DNA of 64,000 nucleotides, taken from Dyadobacter sp. CY356. GTDB taxonomy: Bacteria; Bacteroidota; Bacteroidia; Cytophagales; Spirosomataceae. The notes under the pieces were generated by a model. It saw only the letters and a list, made by a program, of their open reading frames with translations. It was not told the DNA's origin and made no database searches. The stretch is from positions 620,001-684,000 of the forward strand of contig NZ_JAJTSZ010000001.1 of the NCBI RefSeq assembly GCF_021440195.1, read 5' to 3'. A program made the translations under genes and the position numbers. The stretch's first letter is position 1. Every line of letters starts with the position of its first letter. Positions 33,915 to 43,278 of the stretch are shown piece after piece.

Positions 33915-35333
33915 ATGGAAGTCGCCACTAACGAAGTTACCGTTGAAGATCTGAAATCGATTGAAATTTTCAAGGAAGTTCCTGATTGTCAGTTGCAATG
34001 GTTTATAGATGAAAGCGAGCACCGAATTTTTAAGGAAGGCGATGTTTTTGCGAAAATTAATGAACCGGTTAATTATACGCATATTATTCTGAGAGGGCGG
34101 ATTGAGCTTTATCGCCTGCAAAACAACAATAAATCTAAAATAGCAGATCTTGTTGCTGGAAATGTTACCGGGGTGCTGCCTTTTTCGAGGGCCAAGATTA
34201 TGCCTGCAAGTGCGGTTTGCGTAGAAGAAACGGAACTTTTGTCGCTTCCGAGAGAGAAAATGCGTGAGCTGATCCAAACCTATTACGAACTGACGCAAGT
34301 GCTTGTGCATGTAATGGCTTCCAGAATCCGGGAATTTACGGAATTGGAGCAGCAAAATGAGAAAATGATGGCACTCGGAAAACTTTCAGCGGGTTTGGCG
34401 CATGAGCTGAACAATCCGGCCGCCGCCATTGTGAGAGGTTCGGTATCGCTTGAAAAACATTTGCAATGTCTTCCTGATGCGTTCAAACAGTTAATTTCCA
34501 TCCGACTTGATACGGATGATATTAACAGGGTGAACGATAAAATCCATAAAGCGCTTGATAATAAAAATCGTCCCGTGCTGACTATGATGGAGCGGGCGGA
34601 CAGGGAGGATGAAATAACTGAGTGGCTTGACGAGCAGCCGGGTATCAAAAATGTCTACGACATGGCTGAAAACTTTGTTGAATTTGGCTTATCAATTGAT
34701 GACCTCGAAGAAATTAAAAGTCATATCCCGGAAGGGAAATTATCTCCGCTTTTAATCTGGATCAATAACAGTTTTACTACGGAAAGAATGGTTTCTGAAA
34801 TTGGCATTGCTTCCAAACGAATTTCTGATCTGGTTAATTCGGTTAAAACTTTCACCCATATGGATGGGGGAGGCGATAAGGTATTTGCTGATATCCGTAC
34901 CGGAATTATCAATACGATGACGATGTTGAACTATAAAATAAAGAAAGGAAATATAACGGTTATAGAGGATTTTGATGAAAATCTCCCGCCTGTAAAAGCC
35001 ATGATCGGTGAATTGAATCAGGTTTGGACAAACCTGATTGACAATGCAACGGATGCTTTGGAAAATACAGAAAATCCGCAATTGACATTAAAAACAAGAC
35101 AGGACAGGGAATATGTTTGTGTGTCAGTAATTGACAATGGACCAGGAATTTCCGAAGATATCAAGAACAAAATTTTTGATCCGTTTTTTACTACAAAGAA
35201 AATTGGGCAGGGTACCGGATTAGGATTGGATGTTGTGACCAGAATCGTAAAGCAACATAAGGGTACTATAAGCGTAACGTCTGAACCGGGGAGAACCGAG
35301 TTTATCGTTTGCTTTCCAATTAATGCAAAATAA
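33915..35333 (+). CDS. Soluble histidine kinase with cyclic-nucleotide-binding-type domain
   Basis: The protein has 472 residues and no membrane helix. Residues about 15-130 form a cNMP-binding-type beta-roll (FKEGDVFAKINEPVNYTHII, then ILRGRIELYRL), followed by a coiled linker and a HisKA helix pair with phospho-acceptor H in LSAGLAHELNNPAAAI. The HATPase domain shows the N-box LIDNATDAL, G1 box DNGPGI, F-box DPFFTTK and G2 box GTGLGL. It is the first gene of a three-gene unit with a receiver-flavoprotein and a UBP zinc-finger protein. The receiver of the flavoprotein is its likely phosphorylation partner. A membrane-free kinase points to a cytoplasmic signal, perhaps redox or nucleotide. 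Confidence 0.88.
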   Translation: MEVATNEVTVEDLKSIEIFKEVPDCQLQWFIDESEHRIFKEGDVFAKINEPVNYTHIILRGRIELYRLQNNNKSKIADLVAGNVTGVLPFSRAKIMPASAVCVEETELLSLPREKMRELIQTYYELTQVLVHVMASRIREFTELEQQNEKMMALGKLSAGLAHELNNPAAAIVRGSVSLEKHLQCLPDAFKQLISIRLDTDDINRVNDKIHKALDNKNRPVLTMMERADREDEITEWLDEQPGIKNVYDMAENFVEFGLSIDDLEEIKSHIPEGKLSPLLIWINNSFTTERMVSEIGIASKRISDLVNSVKTFTHMDGGGDKVFADIRTGIINTMTMLNYKIKKGNITVIEDFDENLPPVKAMIGELNQVWTNLIDNATDALENTENPQLTLKTRQDREYVCVSVIDNGPGISEDIKNKIFDPFFTTKKIGQGTGLGLDVVTRIVKQHKGTISVTSEPGRTEFIVCFPINAK

Positions 35334-35356
35334 CTTAACCAAGTAAACAAAATCAT

Positions 35357-37018
35357 ATGGGGTTGCCAATTATTTTTTCAATTGATGATGATGCGCAGGT
35401 TTTAAGGGCCATCACCCGCGACCTAAAATCGAAGTACCGCGATACCTATCGTGTCCTGAGTACTGATTCCGTCAAAGAGGCGCTGGAAAGTTTGATGGAT
35501 CTTCAAAATAAAGGTGAAGAAGTAGCGATTTTTATTTCTGATCAAAGAATGCCTGAAATGCAGGGCGTTGACTTTTTACAAAAAGCAAAAAAAATATTTC
35601 CGGATGCAAAACGTGTTTTGCTAACCGCATATTCTGATACGGATGCAGCGATTAAAGCGATCAACGATGTTCAACTGGATTATTATCTGATGAAACCGTG
35701 GGATCCGCCGGAAGAAAAATTATATCCTGCCATTGATGATTTACTAAACGACTGGCAGGCTGATTATCGTCCTGATTTTAAGGGGATTAAAGTTATTGGT
35801 TACCAGTTCTCTCCAAAATCGCATCAGATTAAAGATTTTCTGTACGGGAATCTGATTCCTTATACCTGGATGGATATTGAAACCAGTGAACAAGGGAAAT
35901 TGATCTGTTCCACCAATCATTTTGAAACTGCGGACTTTCCTGTGGTGATTTTGGAGGACGGAACTTTGATGAAAAATCCGGCGGTTCTGGATATTGCAAC
36001 AAAAATTGGTTTGAATGCCACGGTGAAGCAGCAAATTTATGATGTGATCATTATCGGTGCTGGTCCGGCAGGTTTGGCAGCTTCCGTTTATGGTGCTTCG
36101 GAAGGATTGAGTACTCTTTTGATCGAGCGGAAAGCGCCGGGCGGACAGGCTGGAACGAGTTCAAGAATTGAGAATTATCTTGGTTTTCCATCCGGACTGA
36201 GTGGTGCAGATTTAACACGAAGAGCGGTAACCCAGGCCGCGAGGTTTGGAACTGAAATTCTCTCTCCGCAGTCGGTTAAGGAAATAAAAGTGAAGGATAA
36301 GTATAAAACGATTGTGTTGGAAGATGGTACCGAAATCACAGCAAAAGCGGTTGTGATTACTACGGGTGTAGATTATCGCAAATTGGAAACGCAGGGAATT
36401 GAAGAATTTACCGGGAAAGGTGTTTACTATGGTGCGGCAAATACAGAAGCTACATCTTGCGGAAATAAGGAAGTCTATATTTTAGGAGGAGGAAATTCTG
36501 CCGGCCAGGCGGCTATGTACCTTTCCAAATTCGCAAATCATGTTTATGTGATTGTGAGAAGAACAGACCTGAGTTCTTCCATGTCACAGTATTTAATTGA
36601 CCAGATTTCAACAACTGAAAATATAACTATTTTGGGTTGTACTGAAATTCTGGAAGCTTGCGGAGAAAATCATTTGCAAGGCCTGAAGCTGGTAGATTTG
36701 AATACTAATGAACAGCGTTCCGTAGCGGCTGATGCATTATTTATTTTTATCGGAGCTAAACCTTACACAGATTGGGTTGGTTTGGAAATCATTAAAAACA
36801 GCAAAGGTTTTATCGAAACCGGTCGTGAAATGAATAATTACAAAGATTTCAAGCGGGTTTGGAAAGTAGATAGAGACCCATATTTACTGGAAACGAGTTC
36901 GCCAGGGATTTTTGCCGCAGGTGATGTACGTGCCGGTGCAATGAACAGGGTGACTTCTGCGGTTGGTGAAGGTTCGATGTCAATTAATATGGTTCATCAA
37001 TATTTAAGCGAAATATAA
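35357..37018 (+). CDS. Response-regulator receiver fused to a thioredoxin-reductase-like flavoprotein
   Basis: The 553-residue protein begins with a receiver domain (SIDDD, the acceptor in FISDQRMPEMQG, K in LMKPW; residues 1-135). It continues with a thioredoxin/glutaredoxin-like segment (about 140-225, with FSPKSHQ in place of a CxxC) and ends with an FAD/NAD-binding thioredoxin-reductase-like domain (DVIIIGAGPAGLAASVYGA, IERKAPGGQAG, ILGGGNSAGQAAMYLS, FAAGDVRAG). At the place where thioredoxin reductases have the redox motif CATC there is only a single cysteine in EATSCG. It therefore probably does not reduce a disulfide by the classic mechanism and may act as a phosphorylation-controlled NAD(P)H oxidoreductase or sensor. 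It starts 23 bases after the kinase. Confidence 0.9.
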   Translation: MGLPIIFSIDDDAQVLRAITRDLKSKYRDTYRVLSTDSVKEALESLMDLQNKGEEVAIFISDQRMPEMQGVDFLQKAKKIFPDAKRVLLTAYSDTDAAIKAINDVQLDYYLMKPWDPPEEKLYPAIDDLLNDWQADYRPDFKGIKVIGYQFSPKSHQIKDFLYGNLIPYTWMDIETSEQGKLICSTNHFETADFPVVILEDGTLMKNPAVLDIATKIGLNATVKQQIYDVIIIGAGPAGLAASVYGASEGLSTLLIERKAPGGQAGTSSRIENYLGFPSGLSGADLTRRAVTQAARFGTEILSPQSVKEIKVKDKYKTIVLEDGTEITAKAVVITTGVDYRKLETQGIEEFTGKGVYYGAANTEATSCGNKEVYILGGGNSAGQAAMYLSKFANHVYVIVRRTDLSSSMSQYLIDQISTTENITILGCTEILEACGENHLQGLKLVDLNTNEQRSVAADALFIFIGAKPYTDWVGLEIIKNSKGFIETGREMNNYKDFKRVWKVDRDPYLLETSSPGIFAAGDVRAGAMNRVTSAVGEGSMSINMVHQYLSEI

Positions 37019-37291
37019 ATGGCAGATCAAATATGTAGCCACATCAGTGCGATCACTGAAATTAAAACGGCAAAAAAACGGGAATGTGAAGAATGTGTAA
37101 ATACCGGAGGCAGATGGGTTCATTTACGTACCTGCCAAACCTGTGGAGTAACTTTATGTTGTGACGATTCGCCATCACAGCATATGACAAAACATTTTCA
37201 TGCAACTGAACACCCGGTCATTATTTCATCGGAGCCTGGTGAAAAATGGATGTGGTGTTATGTCGATGATTCGTTTGTGGAGTATGATTAA
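37019..37291 (+). CDS. UBP-type zinc finger protein
   Basis: A 90-residue protein with the cysteine/histidine pattern of the UBP/ZnF-UBP domain (PF02148): C-x-H near the start (CSHI), CEECVNTGGRWVHLRTC as the central knuckle, C-x-x-C and C-C-D-D, and the end motif QHMTKHFHATEHPVIIS. In eukaryotes the domain binds ubiquitin C-termini; bacterial copies occur with this type of flavoprotein, where the role is not known. The start codon directly abuts the stop of the flavoprotein gene, so the two are co-translated. A terminator follows at 37313-37356. Confidence 0.9.
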   Translation: MADQICSHISAITEIKTAKKRECEECVNTGGRWVHLRTCQTCGVTLCCDDSPSQHMTKHFHATEHPVIISSEPGEKWMWCYVDDSFVEYD

Positions 37292-37312
37292 TGGATTTGT
37301 AGAAGGAGGAAG

Positions 37313-37356
37313 ACCTGTTCAGATGGATTTATATGATCCGTTTGAACAGGTTTTTT
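37313..37356 (+). terminator. Terminator of the kinase/flavoprotein/UBP operon
   Basis: ACCTGTTCA and TGAACAGGT form a 9-bp stem, extended by a second pairing GGAT/ATCC nearer the loop, followed by TTTTT. The loop is rather long (about 20 bases), but the T-run and position fit rho-independent termination. Confidence 0.7.
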
Positions 37357-37408
37357 CATTTTGATGCTTGACTTTTTTTGATCCGGATTTTGCATTTGGA
37401 TTGCTGCA

Positions 37409-37690
37409 ATTATTTCGGTGCGCTGCACCTTTATTCTGGATTGTGCATTTCGGTTTTCTACAAATATTTCGTTGCGCTGCACCTTTGATCCGGATTGGCA
37501 TTTTTGGTTTACTGTAATTATTTCGGTGCGTTGCACCTTTATTCCGGATTGTTCATTTCGGTTGGCTGAAAAATTTCATTCTCTGTATCAAATTTCTAAA
37601 TCGAAAACGGTGCAGCGCACCTGAATATTTGTAGAAAGAAATAGCCCGCCAGCTCCCTTCCAAAAGGTGCGGAGCACCGTAATATTTCAC
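37409..37690. repeat. Five copies of the GGTGC-nnn-GCACC palindrome family
   Basis: Cores lie at about 37417-37429 (GGTGC-GCT-GCACC), 37471-37483, 37525-37537, 37609-37621 (GGTGC-AGC-GCACC) and 37666-37678 (GGTGC-GGA-GCACC). The first three carry the flanking AAATATTTC on the left, and the last two carry AATATTT on the right, so the array contains both orientations. Spacing between the first three is about 54 bases. The unit matches the copies at 26031-26176. It is an array of REP-like elements, and the rest of the 420-base gap after 37291 holds only the terminator. Confidence 0.85.
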
Positions 37691-37710
37691 TTCACAAACA
37701 TTCGACAAAT

Positions 37711-40700
37711 CTATAATAATTCCAATAAATCACTTTTTGACAACGATTTCAAAATTGATACATCTGTTTTAACCAGATCATTAGCCAGATCCCTTTTTGA
37801 ATCCTGCATTTTCATGATTTTTTCTTCAATCGTATCCGGACAAATCAATCGAACAGCAACCACATTTTTCTTTTGTCCGATCCTGTAACTTCTGTCAATT
37901 GCTTGATTTTCGACCGCCGGATTCCACCAGGGATCAACCAGATAAACATAGTCTGCCTCTGTCAAATTCAACCCGACACCACCCGCTTTTAAACTGATCA
38001 AGAATACCCGGACACCATCATTATTCTGAAAAGATTCTACCTTTTCCGACCGGTTTCTGGTTTTTCCTGTTAAGTATTCGAAGGAAATATTTCTACTAAC
38101 CAACTCTTTTTTTATCAAATCCAGCATTTTTACAAATTGTGAAAAAACCAGGATTTTATGCTGAGGTGCTTTGCTTTCGATTTGTTCGATCAAAACTTCA
38201 ATTTTGGCGGAAGCATCACCATAATATTCTTCATCATTAATCAGCGCTGGTGAATCACAGATTTGGCGGAGTTTTGTTAAACCTGCAAGAATATTTAAAC
38301 TTTCCCTTGGTAAATCTCTTTCCTTATGCGTAAGCAGAAAGTGTCTGAATTCGTCGGAATAAGAATCATAAACCTTCCGCTGTTCAGCACCCATTTCACA
38401 ATAAATAACCATTTCCGTTTTTTCAGGGAGTTCTGTCGCAACCTGCTGTTTGGTTCTTCGGAGAATAAACGGATTGACTTTTTTCTGTAATTCCCTGGCA
38501 CGTTTACTGTCTTCAAAACGGTCAATTGGAATGGCGTAATGATTTTTGAATTGAATTTTACTGCCCAGTAATCCTGGACATGCGAAAGAAAGCTGTCCGT
38601 ATAAATCATAAGTATTATTCTCAATCGGCGTACCGGTCAGTACAATCTTGTTTCTCGATTGAAGCAAACGGGATGCTTTATAACGTTGTGATTCCGGATT
38701 TTTAATAGCCTGGGATTCATCAAGAAAAATGTAATTAAAACGATATTCTTTCAAAAATTTAATATCAGAAAGCAGCGTACCATACGATGTCAGAATGATC
38801 TCATAATCATCAAAATTCTCATGATCTTTGACACGATTAGAACCATATACCGTATGGATTTTTATTGACGGAGCAAATTTCTCAACTTCTGCCTGCCAGT
38901 TAAAAATCAGGGAAGTAGGTACAACAATCAGGTTCGTATTATGATGCCCTTTATTTCTTTGAGATAGAATAAATGCGATGATCTGAACCGTTTTCCCCAA
39001 TCCCATATCATCAGCCAGGCAGCCGCCAAATCCAAATTCATCCAGGAAATTCAGCCAGTTCAGGCCATCTTTCTGATATTCACGAAGGGAAGTTTTTAGT
39101 TCTTTAGGTATTTCAACCGGCTTAATTGATTCAAAATCAGAGAATTTGGAAGTATATAGCAGCAGTTCATTTTTCACCGGCTGACTTAATACCTCATCTT
39201 CATACAATTCCAGAATACTGGTGAAATTTATTTTTGGAGTACGAATAAATTCACCGGCAATTTCACCGGCTTCGAAATATTTAGCAAATTTTTCAATCCA
39301 ATCGTTAGGCAGAATTCCAAGCGTACCGTCACCAAGTTCTACAAATTTGCTTTTGTTGCGGATGGATTTATGAAGATGTTTAAGCGTGGCAATTTCTTTT
39401 CCAAACTTCACCTGAATACTGGTATTAAACCAATCCGTACCACTGTTAATTGAAAGTGAAACAGTCGCTTTATTTTGATTCAACTTATTATTTGACAGTT
39501 CGCTAAATCCAAGCACTTTGATGTTTTGATTCGTCCACTCCTCAAAAGCATCCAGAAACCAGCCCTCATCCAGAAACCGTTCTTTGCTCAGATAAAAATG
39601 ATCACTACCGAGCTGGTCGTAAAAATCAGGATGTTGTCGTAGCAATGTTGAAGTAAATTGAACTTCCAGCGCATCGTCCCGCTCTACGGTGAATGGTTTT
39701 CCTTTGCTGTCCGTAGAATAAATTTGCTTTTTAGAAAGCACCGGAATTTCGATATTCCCGTAACGCATCACGGGTGTGATCAAAACATAATTTTCCAGAT
39801 CCGACAAATAGATCAGTTGCTGATTTTCTCTTTCAAAACCATTTTCTTTGAGTTGCGTCTGCGTTGCGGTTTTCAGATATGCATATGTAACGCGGATTTT
39901 ATCCTCGACTTTTGAAAGAATAGTATTTTGAAAATCATCAAACTTGCTTTCGTGCACCAGTATTTTGTTATTGTTTTGCTTGAAAAAATCAATGACACGA
40001 AGCACGTCAGGATTGTCTACCAGATGCATGGTGTCATTAATCATAACGAAATAATTGTATCTGATTTTCAAAATTTCTAATGCAAACGGTCGGCCGTCCA
40101 CAATAAGCTGTCCTGAAACTTCATGGAATTTATCTTTTACATCAACCAATAAACTTAGGTCAACCGGCAATGTCCTGATTTTAACCGGTATCAGTGAAGC
40201 CGCAGATATACTTTCAGAGGCTTTTGTATCGTGGTAAAAAACATCCAGTTTGAGAGGATTTTTCACAAGCGATTTCAGCCCGTCCATATCCGAATCCGAT
40301 TTACCGGAACGGTACTGATTTTGAAATTTTGAAACGCCTGTATAAAATTTCAATTCTTCCGGACTTTCCAGCTTCCATATCAGATCAAGGGGGTTAATTG
40401 AAGTCAAAGGGTTTTTTAATTTCCCTTCCTTTGTCGTTAGTGCTTCAAAAAGTTCTACGTAAAAATGATCATAGTATTTATGCTGACCGAAAACGATTAT
40501 CTTTTTTGATGTGTCTTTTTGATTCGCTTTTTTTGGTAAAACCGGGGTTTGTTTTGGTATTAGATTTTCTTTTAAATAGGACTTCGTGGTATCGTTGACA
40601 GCAAAAAGGTGTTTTAATTTTGGTTTGATATCAACGGTTTTGTTCGCATATTCAAGCAGGAAAAATTCATCCGGATTGATCTCATTTTCCAGTCCATAAT

Positions 40701-41106
40701 CTTTTGCAACGAGTTTTATCTGATTGTATCTCAGGTTACTATCAAAAAATATCCGTAAGTCTCTGCGTTCCATTAAGTTATACAAAACCTGGACCTGATG
40801 TTCACACGGAGCCTTTTTTTCTGCGCTGCATGGACAGGAAAGCTGAAGTGATTTTTCGGTTTGTTTGACTGTAACGATCAGTTGGTCTGAAACACCTGAT
40901 ACGATCTGAAATGTGGCAAAATTAACCTCAATAACTTTGGGTTGAATATCAAAAAAACCTCGTCTGCTGGTTTCAGTGAGGGACGAACTAAACTTTAATA
41001 TGAAATTATGATTCAGCTCCGAAACGTTGAAGTCTTCAAAAACATAGTCATTTTTATGAAATTTTAACGCAGTGATCCGTTCGCTTATGCCTGGTTTTTT
41101 CAGCAT
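37711..41106 (-). CDS. SNF2-family helicase with SWIM zinc finger
   Basis: The 1131-residue protein has a SWIM-type zinc finger near residues 85-100 (SCPCSAEKKAPCEHQ, pattern C-x-C-x-n-C-x-H), a long middle region, and a SNF2 ATPase: REYQKDGLNWL, Walker A LADDMGLGKTVQ at about residue 700, DESQ at about 797 in place of DEAH/DEAQ, LTGTPIENNTYDLYGQ, and a helicase C-terminal domain with VFLISLKAGGVGLNL and DRSYRIGQKKNV. Such bacterial proteins are DNA-dependent translocases implicated in chromosome and transcription maintenance, with the precise role unknown. It stands alone, divergent from the DUF481 gene. Confidence 0.93.
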   Translation of the reverse strand: MLKKPGISERITALKFHKNDYVFEDFNVSELNHNFILKFSSSLTETSRRGFFDIQPKVIEVNFATFQIVSGVSDQLIVTVKQTEKSLQLSCPCSAEKKAPCEHQVQVLYNLMERRDLRIFFDSNLRYNQIKLVAKDYGLENEINPDEFFLLEYANKTVDIKPKLKHLFAVNDTTKSYLKENLIPKQTPVLPKKANQKDTSKKIIVFGQHKYYDHFYVELFEALTTKEGKLKNPLTSINPLDLIWKLESPEELKFYTGVSKFQNQYRSGKSDSDMDGLKSLVKNPLKLDVFYHDTKASESISAASLIPVKIRTLPVDLSLLVDVKDKFHEVSGQLIVDGRPFALEILKIRYNYFVMINDTMHLVDNPDVLRVIDFFKQNNNKILVHESKFDDFQNTILSKVEDKIRVTYAYLKTATQTQLKENGFERENQQLIYLSDLENYVLITPVMRYGNIEIPVLSKKQIYSTDSKGKPFTVERDDALEVQFTSTLLRQHPDFYDQLGSDHFYLSKERFLDEGWFLDAFEEWTNQNIKVLGFSELSNNKLNQNKATVSLSINSGTDWFNTSIQVKFGKEIATLKHLHKSIRNKSKFVELGDGTLGILPNDWIEKFAKYFEAGEIAGEFIRTPKINFTSILELYEDEVLSQPVKNELLLYTSKFSDFESIKPVEIPKELKTSLREYQKDGLNWLNFLDEFGFGGCLADDMGLGKTVQIIAFILSQRNKGHHNTNLIVVPTSLIFNWQAEVEKFAPSIKIHTVYGSNRVKDHENFDDYEIILTSYGTLLSDIKFLKEYRFNYIFLDESQAIKNPESQRYKASRLLQSRNKIVLTGTPIENNTYDLYGQLSFACPGLLGSKIQFKNHYAIPIDRFEDSKRARELQKKVNPFILRRTKQQVATELPEKTEMVIYCEMGAEQRKVYDSYSDEFRHFLLTHKERDLPRESLNILAGLTKLRQICDSPALINDEEYYGDASAKIEVLIEQIESKAPQHKILVFSQFVKMLDLIKKELVSRNISFEYLTGKTRNRSEKVESFQNNDGVRVFLISLKAGGVGLNLTEADYVYLVDPWWNPAVENQAIDRSYRIGQKKNVVAVRLICPDTIEEKIMKMQDSKRDLANDLVKTDVSILKSLSKSDLLELL

Positions 41107-41322
41107 TCTCTTCTGAATTCTTGGGATTAAATGGATCCGAAAAATTAATTTCGGAAGGTGAAAATAACTTTATTTTACAGAAATATGCTCATATTTCTAA
41201 CTGTAATTGAACGCATATTATAAATTCAATACGACACAATCTATTAAATATTTTATCATCTATACTTGTCAGGGAATAATTTTTTGGCACTTTTGGAGAT
41301 TGTGTTCAGTTAAAATGGCTTT

Positions 41323-42144
41323 ATGAAAAAAATAATTTCCAGTCTCTTTTTTGGTTTAGTACTTTGTTTCTTCTTACTTTTTAATAACTGTTCTTTTGCT
41401 CAACAGGCAGCCCGGGATAGCGTTTCGACATCAGATTCAGTAAAAATTACTTTACCTGATTCCTTAAAAAAACCTGATTATTTAAAACTGGATACATTAA
41501 CATATCGGTTTATCGGTGACGGAAATTTCACCCGCGGCAATGTAAACCGGACGTTGATGGTTTTACGAGCAGAAATCGTTGCAACCGGTCCGGTCATTTC
41601 AATCGCATCAAATCCGCGTTTTACTTATGGTAAGCAAAACGGTATCCTCGCGGAAAGAGATTCTTACGTGGATTTGTTTGTTGATGTTTTCAAGAAAAGA
41701 AAAACATATGTTTTTGCTTTGGGTAATATGGAAACGAGCAACTTACGTGGAATTACACTTCGGGTATTGGCTGGTGCAGGAATTGGTTATCGCGTCCTGA
41801 ATTCCAGTAAAAACAGATTGGTATTGACAAATGCCATCGTTCACGAATCGACCAATTTCAGGGAATTGCCAACCATTGGTATTCAACGAAATTCTTTTAG
41901 AATGAAAGGTAAACACTCATTTGCAAAAGACCGTTTCAGGATTAATCACATCACTTTTATACAACCTGCTATCACCGATTTTTCTAATTTAAGATGGAAT
42001 ACGGTAATTTCTCTTGAATTTCCAGTCAATAAATGGGTAGCACTTCGAACCAGTTTTGAAAATTCCTACGAAAGTGTGGTAGAAGCAACACGTAAGCGAA
42101 ATGATTCAAGGATTACTTTTGGGATTTCTATTGGAAATAAATAG
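41323..42144 (+). CDS. Outer-membrane protein of the DUF481 type
   Basis: A 273-residue protein with a signal peptide (ISSLFFGLVLCFFLLFNNCSFAQ), a serine/aspartate-rich linker, and a beta-barrel domain resembling DUF481 (PF04338). The domain begins with the conserved FIGDGNFTRGNVNRT (a G-N-x-x-x-G-N type start) and shows repeated R/Y-rich strands ending in ITFGISIGNK, typical of a barrel-closing strand. Members are salt- or stress-induced outer-membrane proteins of unknown function in other bacteria. It is transcribed divergently from the SNF2 gene. Confidence 0.82.
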   Translation: MKKIISSLFFGLVLCFFLLFNNCSFAQQAARDSVSTSDSVKITLPDSLKKPDYLKLDTLTYRFIGDGNFTRGNVNRTLMVLRAEIVATGPVISIASNPRFTYGKQNGILAERDSYVDLFVDVFKKRKTYVFALGNMETSNLRGITLRVLAGAGIGYRVLNSSKNRLVLTNAIVHESTNFRELPTIGIQRNSFRMKGKHSFAKDRFRINHITFIQPAITDFSNLRWNTVISLEFPVNKWVALRTSFENSYESVVEATRKRNDSRITFGISIGNK

Positions 42145-42367
42145 TTGTGGCATATTAGCGAAATCGAATATTTTCAATGATACCTTTCAGTAAATGAGGA
42201 AATAATATGATATAAAACAGAAGGAATAACTGAGATGCTTAAACAGCAATGAAATGTGTATTTTTAGAAGGACAGAACTTCGAAATACATTTTTTATCTA
42301 CGCACAGAACAATGAAATCCATTCGAATTCTTCTTTTTATTGATAGAATTAATTTTGTAATTCAATA

Positions 42368-43270
42368 ATGATGAAAACATACATATACTTATTTGGTTTA
42401 CTGGTTTCTCTTTCGGTAAAGTCATTTTCCCAGACACCGATAACGGTTAAAGAAACACCCACAAGACACGGCCCGGAAAAAGGTTCTCTGATCATCATAG
42501 GTGGAGGCGGAGCAACGCCGGAGATCTGGAATAAATTTATAGAACTGGCTGGCGGGAAGGATAAAGCAAGAATTGTGGTGATTACTGCCGCCGCCGGAGA
42601 TTCAGGTTTTTATAAAACTGATGCCATTGAGCTGGTAAAAAAGGAGACAGGGATTAAAAACGTTACTTTGTTGCATACCAATAGTTTAACCGAAGCAAAC
42701 AGTGAAAAATTTGTTGCGCCTATTAAGGCAGCAACCGGAATTTATTTTGTTGGAGGCAGGCAATGGAGAATCGCAGATTCGTATCTGAATACCCTGACGC
42801 ACAAGGCGTTTCAGGAAGTTTTGGAACGGGGTGGTGTTATTTCGGGAACTTCTGCCGGAGCCAGTATTCAGGGATCATTTCTTTGGAGAGGTGATACAAA
42901 AGGCGCGCATATTCTTGTTGGTGATCATACGCAGGGCTTAGGATTTTTGAAGAATTCAGCGATTGACCAACATCTGTTACGGAGAAACCGACAGTTTGAT
43001 TTAATAGAATTTATTCGTCAGTCACCGGAAATTATTGGTATTGGTCTGGACGAAGCAACAGCTATTGTGGTGCAAAAAGACATCTTTGAAGTTGTCGGGA
43101 GATCCTATGTTGCAGTTTACGACTACAATACCATTGTGACCCCAAAAGAAAGAAAATTCTCAGATGGTAACGGACCGGAAACTAATTATCAGGGGCCATT
43201 TTTCTTTTTGAAACAAGGTCAGAAATACGACATGAAGGAACGAAAAGTGATTCAGGAAACAGCGAAATGA
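42368..43270 (+). CDS. Peptidase S51 / cyanophycinase-like exported hydrolase
   Basis: A 300-residue protein with a signal peptide (YLFGLLVSLSVKSFSQ). It has the class I glutamine-amidotransferase-like fold of peptidase family S51: GSLIIIGGGGATPEIW, IVVITAAAGD, GIYFVGGRQWRIADSY, and the nucleophile serine in ISGTSAGASIQG, then IDQHLLRRNRQFDL with the likely catalytic histidine, and LDEATAIVV. Cyanophycinases hydrolyse cyanophycin (multi-L-arginyl-poly-L-aspartate), an exolytic beta-aspartyl dipeptide release; secretion fits extracellular use of that polymer. It converges on the zinc-ribbon gene, 8 bases between the stops. Confidence 0.88.
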   Translation: MMKTYIYLFGLLVSLSVKSFSQTPITVKETPTRHGPEKGSLIIIGGGGATPEIWNKFIELAGGKDKARIVVITAAAGDSGFYKTDAIELVKKETGIKNVTLLHTNSLTEANSEKFVAPIKAATGIYFVGGRQWRIADSYLNTLTHKAFQEVLERGGVISGTSAGASIQGSFLWRGDTKGAHILVGDHTQGLGFLKNSAIDQHLLRRNRQFDLIEFIRQSPEIIGIGLDEATAIVVQKDIFEVVGRSYVAVYDYNTIVTPKERKFSDGNGPETNYQGPFFFLKQGQKYDMKERKVIQETAK

Positions 43271-43278
43271 TCGAGCCC

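Noticed and set aside
33900..34355. Minus-strand open frame of 151 codons opposite the cNMP-type kinase
   Set aside because: It is the antisense of a well-supported gene with clear HisKA and HATPase motifs and has no recognisable domain.
37288..37536. An open frame on the minus strand with repeated KVQRTEII-type units
   Set aside because: The repeat in the protein is only the translation of the GGTGC-nnn-GCACC DNA palindromes. There is no start context or signal, and the same palindromes occur in non-coding DNA at 26 kb.
37409..37690. CRISPR array
   Set aside because: Units are palindromic, differ in orientation and spacing (48-84 bases), and do not alternate with unique spacers of constant length. 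No cas genes are present.
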